DNA of 64,000 nucleotides from Oasisia sp. SBJ-2009 (Eukaryota > Annelida > Polychaeta > Sabellida > Siboglinidae). Numbering within the stretch: the stretch's first letter is position 1; every line of letters starts with the position of its first letter. The notes below the pieces were generated by a model. It was given only the letters and a program-made list of their open reading frames with translations, was not told the origin of the DNA and did no database searches. Below are positions 1 through 12,600 of this stretch, piece by piece. The DNA is taken from contig OZ024865.1 of NCBI GenBank assembly GCA_964017155.1, positions 39,067,426 to 39,131,425 on the forward strand, written 5' to 3'. Position numbers and translations under genes: made by a program.

Positions 1-1590
1 CGCGCTGGTGGACAGACTAGCGTGGACTTCGGCGACAAATGCGGCGACGCCGGGTGTAAATACTGCAGCCGCGTACTGGACGCCTACTACGGGGTCGCCG
101 CTGGTACGACAGGGGAGTGGCCGCGAAAAGTCGCCGGTCCCTCGTGCGATGAAGTCAAGGCTCCGGTTGGTGGGTTTTCGCCGCCGCGACTTCATCGACT
201 GGCGGAGGGTGACGACGTGAACTCAACGAAACCGGCCAAAGCGAACGTCGGCGACGGCGAAAACGCGTTGTTGTATTCCAGCAATTACAGTCTACCAGGT
301 GTGCCGCGTAAAACTGTGACATCGCACCCCTCGTGTGGTAGTTATCCTACGCAAGATATAGGTCACGATACGTGTGATCACAATGCTCCAGATGAATTTA
401 TACACTCACTAAAACATAGCGATATCCAGAACGGTCCGCGGACGTTAGATACGCCGTGTAGCGGAAGTGACGTCAGGCCGGTGACGGTCTACGAAGAGGA
501 GGACATCACGAGCCGTGTGCGCACCACGTGGCACGAAACGGCCTCATTATCGCCCACCCCGACGCACAAGATGGACGCGCGCACTCTGACACTGATCCGC
601 CACGTGGCCAGCACGTTCCAGTGCTCGCCAGTGCGCAGTCGCGGCATTGTCCGGCGCATCGCGCGGGACATCGAGAGCGGTGCGAGTCTGCAAGAATCAT
701 GTGTCGAAACTCCACCGGAACTGCCGAAATCGGCGCCACCGGAACTGCCGAAATCGACGCCACCGGAACTACCAAAGTCGCTGCCGCCAGGCGCTTGTTT
801 AAATTCGAACGCCAGAGCAGAGTGCGAGTCATACGCCTCCTGTCACGTCACAGCGGAAGAGTCACCAGCCACGTGTGCATCTAGTCACTCCTTCACGTCG
901 ACCCGTGCGCTGCAGCTCAACACGAAGGAAGCCACACATCCGGTCGACTCGACGGAACCGCCCGAGTCGGTTGTCGTCGGCCGGGAAACTTCGCCGCACG
1001 AGTCGTCGCCTCCACCGACGACAGACGACAGTCGCGTGCGTAACCTCGTCGAGATCTTCGAGCCGAAGGACGTCGGGGCGAGCGCGGCAATCGTGAAGCG
1101 TCTGACGTGGCACGCCGGCGACAGGACGAAGCCGACTCTCGCGTCGCCGTCTGACGACACCAGGTCGGCGACGGAATCACCCCCGGGACCACGCCGACCA
1201 TTGCCGCCGGAAGTCTCGGTCGGGACAAACGCCTCCGACCAGGCCCAGCGACATGCGGACGGCGGCGGTGATAGCAAGTTCGTGTCGAAACTCGTCGAGT
1301 TGTGCACGGTTCCGGAAGTGACGTTATCACAGCAGCAGCAGCAGGATCAGAGCGGTGTGCCGACGCGGTCGACGCCGACGCCGGCTGGCGACCAACGGTC
1401 GTGTCAGGTGACAGACCCGCGGCGACCGTGGGAGCGTCGGATACCGATAAACACGCAGCGCGAGCCCGACCCGTCCCAGGTGCCGCGCAAGACGCGCAAG
1501 CTGCAGGGGAAGTCTCACCCGCTGTCGAGACTCTCCGGAGACGCGTCGCAGCTCGGCCGGAGCGTGAACCCCTTCTACAACACCATGTGA
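1..1590 (+). CDS. 3' terminal coding exon of an unrecognised gene
   Basis: One reading frame is open from the window edge to a TGA at 1588-1590, so this is the C-terminal part (about 529 residues) of a protein whose start lies upstream. The first in-frame ATG is not needed, because the frame is open from base 1. The exon is GC- and CpG-rich, unlike the AT-rich DNA that follows, as expected of a long coding last exon. The protein is low-complexity, rich in Ser, Thr, Pro, Glu and Arg and probably disordered. It has a short PPELPKS-type motif repeated three to four times near 711-785, a Gln run near 1330-1345 and the C-terminus SVNPFYNTM. A basic stretch, SPVRSRGIVRRIARDIESG, near residue 210 may be a conserved docking or helix motif. 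I recognise no catalytic domain and do not assign a function. Confidence is high that it is coding and low on identity. Confidence 0.7.
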   Translation, partial: RAGGQTSVDFGDKCGDAGCKYCSRVLDAYYGVAAGTTGEWPRKVAGPSCDEVKAPVGGFSPPRLHRLAEGDDVNSTKPAKANVGDGENALLYSSNYSLPGVPRKTVTSHPSCGSYPTQDIGHDTCDHNAPDEFIHSLKHSDIQNGPRTLDTPCSGSDVRPVTVYEEEDITSRVRTTWHETASLSPTPTHKMDARTLTLIRHVASTFQCSPVRSRGIVRRIARDIESGASLQESCVETPPELPKSAPPELPKSTPPELPKSLPPGACLNSNARAECESYASCHVTAEESPATCASSHSFTSTRALQLNTKEATHPVDSTEPPESVVVGRETSPHESSPPPTTDDSRVRNLVEIFEPKDVGASAAIVKRLTWHAGDRTKPTLASPSDDTRSATESPPGPRRPLPPEVSVGTNASDQAQRHADGGGDSKFVSKLVELCTVPEVTLSQQQQQDQSGVPTRSTPTPAGDQRSCQVTDPRRPWERRIPINTQREPDPSQVPRKTRKLQGKSHPLSRLSGDASQLGRSVNPFYNTM

Positions 1591-2090
1591 CCGTCTCGTG
1601 TGGGCGATAATAGGGCGCCGGTCACGAACAGTCAGTTCGCAATTCGCCACGTGATAGCAACTTACTGCTCTGCAGTAACGATGCTGATTCGTTATCGGCC
1701 GTAATTCTAACGACGACTTATAAGTGTTGTAAATATAAAAACGATTACATTGTGATGCCTTTCGAAACGCGAGACTGTAACCTTCTCGCGCATAGCCGAA
1801 TGCTGTAATATATGATACCACGGATCGTACGGTCTGTCAGTGGAAATGTGGACCCACAAGTCACGTGACCAGTCCCATGTGATTGCTCTCGTCGATTAAA
1901 TGTACGATCAGACCCGATAGGCCAAGCCGTACCTCGCTGTGACGTTGGGTGTACTTGGATGGACAACGTTGATATTACTGCTGCACAACGAATGGTGTTC
2001 AAATAACAAAGACAGTCAAACTGCAATGCGATCAAAACAGTTGTTTTAATGTAATAAATGCTTACAAAATAAAACTCATGGATAGCATTT
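1591..2090 (+). other. 3' UTR with polyadenylation signals
   Basis: Base composition changes to AT-rich soon after the stop codon. Two AATAAA hexamers, at 2053-2058 and 2068-2073, lie about 470 bases after the stop and fit the 3' end of the upstream gene. No coding potential is seen here. Confidence 0.55.
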
Positions 2091-2416
2091 GTGCTTGTCA
2101 GTGCGCAAGCAAGCTTCCTATCAAATATGTATACAGTTATGAATCATAACATCAGTTGGAAGCGTCAGTGTTTTAGTTCGTTTAAAAAAATATGTTATCT
2201 CGACTCATCTGTCACGACTTGGTGTTTTGGTTAAATGTTTCAAGTCTGACCGTTGTTGTCGTATTTTATAAAGTTCCTTGACATTTTTACGATTTAAAGA
2301 ATCATAATTTTAGAATGATTTCTGAGTGTTGCATGTTTACAGTGATTTGAATCTTTCATGGCTACCAAATGTCAGTATATTTAAAATGACAACTAAATTA
2401 CATTAAAAAAATTAGT

Positions 2417-2418
<2 letters not shown>

Positions 2419-2484
<66 letters not shown>

Positions 2485-2513
2485 CGCAAATATATATATA
2501 TATATATATATAT
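2419..2513. repeat. (TA)n microsatellite
   Basis: Long TA dinucleotide run interrupted by a CCCGCAAA spacer that recurs directly after the second run. The same pentamer-like string GCGGGTA occurs again near 2680 in the opposite sense. Any apparent reading frame here is a Tyr-Ile artefact. Confidence 0.95.
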
Positions 2514-2934
2514 ACCCGCAAACAAAGATGGCGCTGTCATCAGTTTCACTCCATGTACGTCGACGGTGAAGACTACTATACTACACAGTGCGCAGTCTGT
2601 GCTGCAGTCATCGGTCTTGCGCAGGTGAAATAGAATATTAACTGTCGTACTTTACGAAGCACCGTTATACTTTGTTTGCGGGTACTGTACTACTTAGCAA
2701 CCCACTTTAAATTCCCTTAAAAGCCTGATATCACATTATGTGGGGAACGTATCCTAATCAAGTTGGTATCATATGATGTAGTGATTAATTATGGATGACA
2801 CCATTACCTGCATGCCCAAAACTGGATGTGGAAAGGCGGGGTTTATCCAAAAAAATGACACTTCCACAACTTCTGCAGTCATTGTTAGGACTCGTTCCAG
2901 TCATTGTAAACGAAATAAAGCCAGTGTTAATGAT

Positions 2935-3380
2935 ACTTTGACCATCACCAGCAGCAGCGGTCCCTGGAAACGAGGACGACGTCTTCCAATGGTCGGGCAT
3001 GTGTCCTGAGGTGACTCAAGAGCCCGATTCTTGATCTGCAGATATTGTTGCAGTGTGGGCAAGAGGTGCCAGATGGAAAGGAGACATGGAGATTGCGAGA
3101 CATCTCCCTCTCGTTTCTCCTCCGCCTCGTAAAGTAAACGGTTTGTCTCAAATTTTGCCGTTGCCTGGTATATGATACGGCACCAAAGTGGACGGGCCGC
3201 AGCCGTAAGTTCCCAGGTAGTTATGTCAATTCGGCCTTTCTTCATGTAATCTTTAGCAGTTTCTGTGAGTCGTTTTCTCTGGCCGTCACATGTTCTCGTT
3301 AGTTGTGCAAAAAGTACTTGTCGGGGGAGACGGTTGTCCGATAATCTGATACAGTGGCCAGCCCAGCGGAGTTAGTTCTG
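2935..3380 (-). pseudogene. LINE fragment, reverse-transcriptase C-terminal end
   Basis: On the minus strand, reading from about 3376 downwards, the translation gives LRWAGHCIRLSDNRLPRQVL, the 'RW-GH--R--D-R-P' block found after the RT domain of many invertebrate non-LTR elements. It is followed by a WELTAAARPLW block and, in another frame, by a CPHCNNIC..HLRTH zinc-knuckle/finger that typically closes these ORFs. The change of frame shows it is decayed. No RT core remains in the window, so this is a 5'-truncated relic. The clade cannot be fixed; the terminal finger fits RTE-like or related elements. Confidence 0.65.
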
Positions 3381-3507
3381 TTGATCCTTTGACCACTGCC
3401 ATCCTCGCCCGCCAGAGGGCGCTGCAGCCGACTCATTAAGATTTTGTATTTTCATAGAAGGTGCATTTGAATCTATATTTATTGAATCCATTAGTAACGG
3501 TCATACA

Positions 3508-4376
3508 CAGAGTTGCCAAGTTGAATTGAGTGTGATGCGGGAGATCTCCCTCTACAGTATGTCAAAAGAGGGAGAAATATATGCAAGACGCAAAGCGTCT
3601 TGCCCGAGGTTGCGAAGCAACCGAGAATGCTAGGAAGGTCCGGGAGCATGCCCCCACCGAAAACAAATTGTAATTGAGAATGCCAAATACGTGATTTCCT
3701 GCCGTTTTTGCTTATATTTAGCACCTATAACTCTTCGAAAGTGAACTATATTTTAAATAATAATATTTTATATTTTAAACTTTCATGAGTGGATATATAA
3801 TTAATTTATATTTTTTATTGGGGTTTATAGAGACTTTCAAGATTCTTTCACAATTTTAAAAATGGACATGGTTGTGGTATTGTAACAGTTTATTTTAGCT
3901 ATAAACAGCAGTCACAAAATAAATAGTTCAAGCAGAACTGCATTTCTGTCCATTTCTAGATGTGCTCTTCTAGCGTCTTCATTTCCATCATGTGTACTTC
4001 AGCTCTTGCTACTGCAAGGTCAGCTTTCGCCTTGCTGACTGCCTTCCTGACACCATCTACCAGGCCTCTGTCAAGTTTTATACCGTAGCAGCTGCTGCTT
4101 GCATTGACCTTGAAGGCCAACAGGTCACAGACTTTGCGGTTGGATATACTTCTATAGTCTCCTCTCGGCTGCTCTCGGAACTTTCCGTGTACCGTAGATG
4201 ATTCACAGCTGGCAAAACGGTGCGCCGGCAAAAGAAATCGAAAAATACGAGTAAAAAAAGACAAGACGATTCTTTTGCGGGAGATTGCAAATCAAAACCG
4301 GGAGATCGGGAGATTGGGTTTATTTTGCTATATTTCCGGGAGATCTCCCGATAAATCGGGAGACTTGGCAGCTCTG
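3508..4376. mobile_element. Candidate non-autonomous DNA transposon with CAGAGYTGCCAAGT termini
   Basis: The left end reads CAGAGTTGCCAAGTT and the right end, read inwards on the other strand, reads CAGAGCTGCCAAGTCTCCC, giving terminal inverted repeats of about 14 bp with one mismatch. Subterminal GGGAGATCTCCC palindromes occur at both ends. The flanks CATACA (left) and CATACT (right) could be a short degenerate target duplication. Inside lies a minus-strand frame (3956-4264) of 102 residues with an Ala/Lys/Glu-rich tail and no recognised domain, perhaps a remnant of the parental element's protein. The class assignment is an inference from the CAG-type termini. Confidence 0.55.
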
Positions 4377-4440
4377 CATACTTTAATCGTTCGAGAAATA
4401 TATAATATTCCCTGTATACAAATGCCATCTCATCTGTTCA

Positions 4441-4492
4441 ACGACACACGCCGAGACACGCGGCGACACGCCGACACACGCAGGCACACGCA

Positions 4493-4524
<32 letters not shown>

Positions 4525-4561
4525 CACACACACCACGCACGCAATCGCGCACGCACTCACA
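4441..4561. repeat. ACGC/CA-type microsatellite
   Basis: Imperfect ACGC and CACA short tandem repeats over about 120 bases, embedded in otherwise AT-rich DNA. Confidence 0.9.
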
Positions 4562-4820
4562 CAATATAAATCTTAGCAATAAGTAATAACGTGTAGTAAG
4601 GACCTATTATTCCCGAGTCGGACACGTCATCTGCCAACCCCCCTTGACACAGTATATAACCATGGCTTATTGTGTTATAACCTTTCAGGCACGAATGCCA
4701 ATAGCGAGCGTATAACCACTTATATAGTCACGATTCAGTAATATCCCCGATCTATTTCTTTGTCAGCTATAAGGAAACGTAATGTGACCTAGCTATCGCG
4801 AGAACTTGCACGTTAGGTCG

Positions 4821-4858
4821 TATATATAAAGGCGTACTCTATGCAAGTCTAGTCAGTA
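4821..4858 (+). promoter_or_regulatory. TATA promoter of the ML-like secreted-protein gene
   Basis: TATATATAAAGG at 4821-4832 is a strong TATA box. An initiator-like TCAGTA at 4853-4858 sits about 30 bases downstream, the spacing expected for RNA polymerase II. It is followed by a short leader ending in a good splice donor (AAAG|GTAAGT at 4975/4976), which supports a real transcription start. The link to the coding exon at 6700 is inferred from strand, distance and an acceptor-like TTTTTGTAG just before that exon. Confidence 0.6.
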
Positions 4859-4975
4859 GCAGTCTGGTGGTTTTAGTGGTTTTAGTCAAACATGCCTTTG
4901 ACATCGAACGCAGTTTACAAGTGAATTAATTCTAGTTAATTGCGTGGTTTGAGTTACGGCGTATCTCGAGTAAAG
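4853..4975 (+). other. Putative 5' UTR exon with a small upstream ORF
   Basis: The segment runs from the predicted initiator to the donor AAAG|GTAAGT. It contains a 10-codon upstream reading frame (ATG at 4892, stop TGA at 4922-4924), MPLTSNAVYK, which could dampen translation if the leader is used. It would splice to the coding exon near 6667-6700. Exon status is inferred from promoter and splice signals only. Confidence 0.45.
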
Positions 4976-5610
4976 GTAAGTTCTACAGCATGCCCGGTTC
5001 AGATGGTAGGTCATGCTCGATAGTGTTCTCGGCAATACTTGTGGTCGTGGATTACGAAGTGGTTATATCGTAGCCCCTATAATATAATTTTTTTGATGTT
5101 GTCACCCAATACCTAGCTGTTACGACAGGTGTTCAAATATAAAACCCGTCAATTAAGTGTCTGACACATAGACAGTTTATTTGCCGAGTCGCCGTTCAAT
5201 AATTTTCATTCAGACAGTTACAACTGTAATAGTAATGACATGGTAGGCGAGTGTGCGAATCGGAATTACGGATTACTACCCGTGTCGTAACGGACGTTAG
5301 TAGGCGGACATAAATCGACTGTTCGATGACGATGCGCGTGAGTTCAGCAATCTATCACGTGACCATGCAGTAACCCAGTAAAGACTACCGTCAAGCGATC
5401 GATACAGTTGAGGACACAGACGTTCGTGCATTTCGGAGCATAGTTTGTTGAAATTTGGGTTTCAGAAGATTGTCTTTATGACAGAAAGACAAGTAACAAA
5501 TACAACTATGTTTGAAGTAGGAGTTGCCATATGTAATGCGAATGAGGACCCAAGCTTGAGTTGTTAAAGCACAGGTAAATATAAATGCTTCTCAAGTTCT
5601 ACCGCTTGGC

Positions 5611-5724
5611 TGACGTCAGTGAATGGCATATACAGCGACTATAACCACGCGCATTGACTGCCAGTCGGGGATTTCCCGGTTATGCATCAGCGCGCGCGCG
5701 CGGTCGCGTCACTGCTAAATATAG
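5611..5724 (+). promoter_or_regulatory. Possible second promoter/enhancer with CRE, kappa-B and TATA-like sites
   Basis: A perfect cAMP-response element core TGACGTCA lies at 5611-5618. A kappa-B-type decamer GGGGATTTCCC at 5667-5677 matches the consensus GGGRNNYYCC. A CpG-rich (CG)n stretch is followed by TAAATATAG at 5716-5724. The cluster lies upstream of the signal-peptide exon at 6700 and inside the intron predicted from the first promoter, so it could drive an alternative, inducible transcript. Function is inferred; the sites are directly visible. Confidence 0.35.
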
Positions 5725-6084
5725 CGGTCTCGCGCTCACGTCCACGAACAGACGTTATTGTACACCTACGTCACTTTTGTGTTTCATGTAACGGAGTCCT
5801 TCATGTAATTATTCGCCTACTAAGATTACATGATTAAATTGAAATAGCCTAGCGTTGCCCAATACTTAGTACAAAAGTAATAACTAAACTGAATATTTGT
5901 AATAATAAAAGCTTTGGTCCAAACTGTTATATGTTTTTTAGGAGAATACTTTAATAATGATTCTTAAACTGATAAACCATACTGCAGACCTGTTACCTGT
6001 TTGTACTGTCCTTTTATAGCTAGTCTGATGTGCACAATGGATTTATGGTTATATATATGTTGGTTGTGATTTCGTGGTGCATTC

Positions 6085-6425
6085 TGAAGTAAAAGTTACT
6101 TACTTGCGTCTAAAAGAATGTGGATTAACAACACTAGAGACCAGGAGATTGAGAGGAGTTCAGATAGAGATTTTTTAAATATTAAATGGGTATGAAAATA
6201 TTGACAGAAATATTTTTTTCTCGGTTAAGGAAGAGAGAAGGACTAGAGGACATGGCATTACATTAGCAAAGAAGCAGTGTAGACTAGACATTAGACATTT
6301 TTTATTTTCACAAAGAACAGTAAATGAATGGAACAGATTATCAGCTGATTGTGGAGGTGCTAGTAATTTTAATGTTTAAAAATAAAATCGACATATACCT
6401 AAGCAGGGCAGTGTACATTTAGATA
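6085..6425 (+). pseudogene. LINE 3' end relic
   Basis: Plus-strand translation gives YLRLKECGLTTLETRRLRG followed, after an in-frame stop, by a block like RCLDIRHFLFSQRTVNEWNRL. These are the C-terminal motifs of Jockey/CR1/L2-type reverse transcriptases. Stops and indels interrupt it. The tail (ATCTGGTTAAATCTTACTTA) matches the tail of the LINE copy at 53.7-53.9 kb, so both belong to one family. Confidence 0.7.
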
Positions 6426-6699
6426 GATAGATTAGACTCTCGATAAGGCAAAGGGCTCCCTTGTCCACCTGCCATCTAGAGTTGATTCTCTAGGTGGAAA
6501 TCTGGTTAAATCTTACTTACTTGATATCACATGTTTATGTGCATTTATAAGCGGAGGAGTTGCCAAAACCTCCACACAATCGAGACCTTCCATCTCAAAG
6601 AATTACATCATTTTCCTTTATTAGGTAACATGATAATCTACCTTATACTAGGTTATGTTTTTGTAGCGTTGCGGGACCTAGAGTTCGACAGCTAGCACA

Positions 6700-9600
6700 A
6701 TGACTTCGATGGCGATGCACGTGCTAGTGGTAGCATTGATCGCGTCCATGGCGTCTTCATATCAGTTCGAAGACTTCAAGATGGAACCGTACAGGGACCT
6801 GGGAAAAGACAGTGGACATGCACGGCCATGTAGTACGTAACTTATAGCTTGATGTAGCAGTAACTGTCACCTCTAATTATAAATATTGAAATTCAGTTAA
6901 TTTTTTTATGTCACATTGTGTGGGAACCTGACGCTGGAAGATGGATTGGTGTGAGATGCCATTTCTTCATTTAATATTACTTTCTTTTGACTACAACATG
7001 CATGTTGAAGGTTTACTGCCTGCCATTGCAGTTTCTGTTTAGTTACTTTATAAAAACGTGGGTGCCAGATCCAAGGTTTTACTTTTTCTTTTAATATTTC
7101 GTTCTTATGACTACAGCATACATGTTGAAGTTTTTATTACTGCCTAGTAATTTGTATTTACTTACTTTATAAAGCCCGAAACTATGTTTACAATTTGAAA
7201 GATTCCGCCTGCATAGTAAACAAAACATCCATTTTAAGAACAAAACTGATTGGCACTAATGCCAGGGTGAGCAGAGTTAACAATTATTATTATAACTTTG
7301 TTGCTTAACTTTCCCATGTTCTAGACAGCAGACTTCTGGTTACAAATTATAGCTCAACTAATTATGGGCAGAGGAGTTGGCATTGGTATTTTAGTTGTAC
7401 TTCCTTAATGCAAAAATGTCGTATATTTTCAATAATATTATGAGCAAATTGCTTGATTTTTAACTTACCTGGATAAGTTGAAAACAGTTCAGTGTTTGGA
7501 ACCTAGTATGCCAGTCCCACAACTTAATCACGGTACGTTTATACGCATCAGACTGTGTCCAGCATATAAGAAGTTTAGAAAGTTATCGTCACCTCAGAGG
7601 GTTTACCAACGCTAATGTCCCCAATAATAATAATATATTTATTTGGTATAGCGCCACATCCATAATCGTTCGTGGCGCTTCACAACATATTACAATTTAA
7701 AAGACATAAAAAGATATATGTATACAATTTAAGACAAATACTAGTGTTTTAAAATAAATGTAAAAAATATATAAATAAGTAAAATCAGTACAGTATTAAA
7801 TAGCATAGCACTTTTAAATAAATTACATATTAGTTATAAAAATACATAATAATCGGTCTAGTGTATAATTACATTACAATGAGACTGATAAATTATGGTA
7901 TAGGTATAATTATTATTAGTAGAAAATAGTTTAGTATATGTCAAAACTGTTAATAATAATAATAATTACGTATTATTATAATGCCAATAAATAGTATATA
8001 ATTATGTATTGATAATATTACCAAATATTCTACTAAAAATAATAATGTTTATATCGAATTACACTAATATGCAATACGAAAAGTGTGACTTCAGTAGACG
8101 TTTGAAGCTAGTGAGATTGTCACAAGTCTTAATCAGTTAATGACCGTTGGTAAATTGTTCCATAGGAACAATAAACCAGCCATGGTCTTCCCTCACATGG
8201 CAATGTGTTTTTGTCGAAACAGGCTGAACATGTCAACGTAGTAGGTGTATGGTATGTAATTAGCGATTTCCAACTATTGTTGATGTTTTGATTCAGCGAT
8301 TATATTGAATTGGTCATTGCAGAGGGATCGAAGCAGAACTTCACGCTTGAGTGGTCCCCAAAGGAAGTGATGCCTACCTCTCTTCTGGTCTCCTTCTCAA
8401 TCACACCACGTATGTATGACGTCATACCCCCAGCGGAAATTTCCGCTTCATGACAAGGAAATATACGTTGACGTTTTCTGTGACTAGGAAGTGATATAAC
8501 ATGTGACATAGGAAATGATGTAATAATCTATGCTGATTTATTTAAGGCATGACATGTCACTCACATAATAATGAATTCATTAGCATCATAGTGATTTATT
8601 TAGTAGTAGTGATTGTTTGTTTTAGCATTATTTTTTTAACGATTTTATGTGATATATTAATAAATTTAATTACCATTGCAAAGCGCCCCAGAACAATTAT
8701 GTAGATGCAACACTATAAGAAACATTTTATTATTACAACATGCATAACAACAAATTTAGAAAGTGACCTCCTTCACACAGGAGGTAGGAAAAGCAGACTA
8801 TGTTATGATGAATTTTCCTTAGGGGCTCTTTATCTTAATTAAGATGTCACAGCTGGTTGGTAGAATAACACCTTAATGATAATTATTTTCATATTGCATA
8901 TTAGTGTTAATCGACATGAACATTATTATTTTTTACTAAATTATTTAATAATATTATCAATACATAATTATACACTTATTTATTGGCATTATTGTTATGT
9001 AATTATGATTAACAGTTTTGACATATACTAAACTATTTATTACTAATAATAATTATACCTATACCATCATTTATCAGTATCATTGTAATGTAATTATACA
9101 CTAGACCGATTATTATGTATTTTATGATTAATACGTAATTTATTTATTTATTTAAAAGTGCTACTCTATTTCATACCGTACTAATTTTATTTTACACTTA
9201 TTTAAAAAAAATAGTATTTGTCTTATTGTATACATATATCTTTTTATGTCTTTTAAACTGTAATATGTTGTGAAGCGCCACGAATGATTATGGATGTAGC
9301 GCTATACCAAATAAATGTATTATATTACCACATCAAAGGACCATAGGCAACCGCAGCTTACATACGGCTGCCAATGTTTTAGAAATTATACATTTTGTTT
9401 ACAGTTTTAACGAAATACTCCATCATGTTTTACAGTGATGGACCACTCGAAGGGGAAGATGTGCATTGTAGTATACTTTCAAAAGAAGGTATATTACAAG
9501 CACTGTTCTGGCCCATCTTTCCATTGTCACCACATAAACAAGTACCTGCCCAACACCTGCCCCTTCCGCAAAGGTGGTAAGTGACGAATAATGACAATAA

Positions 9601-12600
9601 ATACAGAAATTTGAGTTATAGAGATTTATTTAGTGTTCAGTCAGGGTTAACATTACACTGTTAATTCAAAGTAGATTTAAGGTTTATATTTAAATATTAT
9701 CCAAGTGGCCATCGTTAATTATGTCTCGGATACGTCATTAATTTTTCCTCATCATCTCATGTAATTGCTTTCCATTGTTGTCATGAGTTGTAGTCATAAG
9801 ATCAGTGTATACAATTTTAAGCATTCTTCCCATTAAGGTTTTTAATTTTTTTTTTATATAATATATATATATATGTATATATAAAGTAAAGGCAAGTTCT
9901 TATATAGCGCAGTATCCAGTCCTCAGGACCTTTCAAAGCACTTTACACTTCCTTGACAAACCCGTTCACTCAGACACCATCTCGGCTTGTAGAGTAAAAA
10001 ACTTGCCCAAGGTTTTAACACCGCAGCACAGGATTCGAACCCGGGTTCTCGTAGTCGAGAGTCCGAAGCTCTACCCCTGAGCCATGGCGCTCTATATAGT
10101 ATATACAGCTGTATAACAATAAATAATATAATGGGAAGAAAGTAATAGCAAGGTGTACAAGAGAAAATTAATGATGGCCCTTTCAACAATTTTTAAATTG
10201 ATCTAATGCATTTGGGGAGAATACATCCAAATTCCATTAACTGCAAAACCTGTGATGAAGTATGTATATTCTTTATTATATATCACATAAATAAACAGTT
10301 GTTTAACAACTTATCATCTGCAAATAATTTTTATACTAGACAGATTACCGTTCCATATCATATGTTGGGGGGTGGGGAGATTTGAACTAATGCTGTATGG
10401 TTAGAATTTGTGAGATAAGTTATGTGACACAAATGATGTTGTTCCTATTGTAGTAATGACAAAAGGTACAGTGAAGATCGATCTGAAGGATCAGCTATTC
10501 TTTCCCAACCCAGTAAGTACCAAGATGTAGAATTAAGTATCTAAGTACGTAAGCACTAAGCTGTAAATTTTACAGTGATCAAGTCAAATTTCTAAATTGT
10601 ACAGCAATAACAAAAATCACCTAATAACCTTAAAGCAAAACATGTCATTGCCAATTTTCTCAACAAACATTTCTCTCACTGCTGATTAGACATAGCTGAC
10701 CTGACAAGAAACTTCTGACTATATGGCAGGGCACAGGAGTTCAAATCGACAGGAAAATTTTGGAAAACCAAGGGGTGAAAGTATTGATTTTGTTTTGAAT
10801 TTTAGTGATGTCAAACAATTTACTACCAGTTTTAATAATGCAGCTAGAAATTATTATCTTGAACATGCATTTTGATGTGTGCTTTGGATTGAAACGTATA
10901 TATATATATTTCAAACATTGTTTATTGTAGGTAAATTTGTCTATTTGTATTGTATTTATTGTTGTTAACAATGTTCCGAGTACAATGTTCTGAATAAACT
11001 TTAATAAACAGTGTAAATACTTTCATATATACAGGTGTATATATATATATATATAATATATATATACTAAATAAATATCTGACTTTGATGTTAGTATCCA
11101 AACATGAATTCTTCAGGTGATTCTGTCCAACCACACGTAACTTTGTAAGGAAGTGGTTTACATGGATGATAATTACATCATTGTAAAGCTGACATGTTCT
11201 CTTAATCTTCTAAAGCCAAAATTTTCCTGAACTAATGTGACCCATCACATTTATATCTCGGCTACATCTCAGTAGCACAGCTTCTGAATGCGTCAGAACT
11301 GACATGAAACAACACTAGAAACCAGGCGTTTGTCACACTCAATGAGTTTTCCTTGTTGTAAATAACAGACACACAGGAATACAATACAAAGAGAAAGCCG
11401 AAAATATACATTAGTGATTTATTGTGTTCTTGTCAAAAATAAGGAATGTTGCTATGCAGCTTTTTTTTAAATGTAAACAGCATCAGTCAGCCAACTTTTT
11501 TGGTGACTGACTGACTGTTACCAATTATACATTATATATATAAGTCACACATCAAAAAACACTGGAAAGAGCTTTTAATAATTGAACATCATCAATCAAT
11601 CAATGTCATTTGGCTTACAAATTAGGAGTATGTTCCCTCAGCTCTTTCAATTACCCTATTTATTTAGATTTTCCCACGCCCCATTCTTATCAGAGCATAA
11701 TGCCCCTCAGTCTATAATATACATGTACAATTTGTCAGGACAATTTTTGCACAATCGCACCCGAGGCAAAGTCCTGTAAGAGCACTTTCAAAAGTCAAAG
11801 AGTCACACTTTCCTTTAAGGGAAACACAATAGTTTGTTGGGCTTATGCATCTAATAGGGCTAATAAAACTAACTGTTTGCAACTATAATACAGGCGGCTG
11901 TTATGCCAGCCAGTTACAGAAATAACCTTCTTGAAGACACATAATTTAAACTGCCATTTGATAGGAAGCCTGCTCTTACCGGTGCCTACTCCACACATTT
12001 CGTCAAACCGAGAATATAGCTTTAATTTTTGCGTTGCTGAATTTGTTTTGGCACAGTAACTAGTAAACATTGCCAGAAGTGTATCTCTGAAACGAAGGAA
12101 ACATGAACAGAAAACAACCTTGAGTTAGAATATTCACATATATATATATATATGTTTTATCAACTATTTTATTATTTATTTTTTAAATTGTAATAAAATT
12201 AACTATTATTTATCAGTATTAGTATTATTAAGATTATTTATTGATATTTAATTTTTTTACTGATCTATTTATTTACGGGGATATCTTTTTATATCTATTT
12301 TTTATTTTTAGGTATCTGTATATTCATGTAAAGTGTAATGCGCCTCTGAATGGTTTTATTGCTAAAGATATGGTGTAGACAAATACTGTATTTATTATAA
12401 TATATTATATATTATGGAAGGTCTTAAAATGGCAAACCTGGCAATGTTTGAAGAACAAATTAATTAGCTAGCTAAGCTACCGAAATGGCACAGTTTTTAA
12501 TACAATAGCAAACTAGTGGTCCCAAAAGGCACTTTTCAAACAAACAAAATATATATCACATACATACATCACATACACAATCACTTGTATTCTTTTTTAC

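Noticed and set aside
506..1330. Several minus- and plus-strand frames over 500-1330
   Set aside because: GC-rich shadows of the longer open frame running from base 1 to 1590.
2415..2633. 72-residue Tyr-Ile reading frame
   Set aside because: It is the translation of a TA microsatellite.
8300..8509. 69-residue minus-strand frame
   Set aside because: Lies in the centre of the fold-back element with no recognisable domain or splice support.
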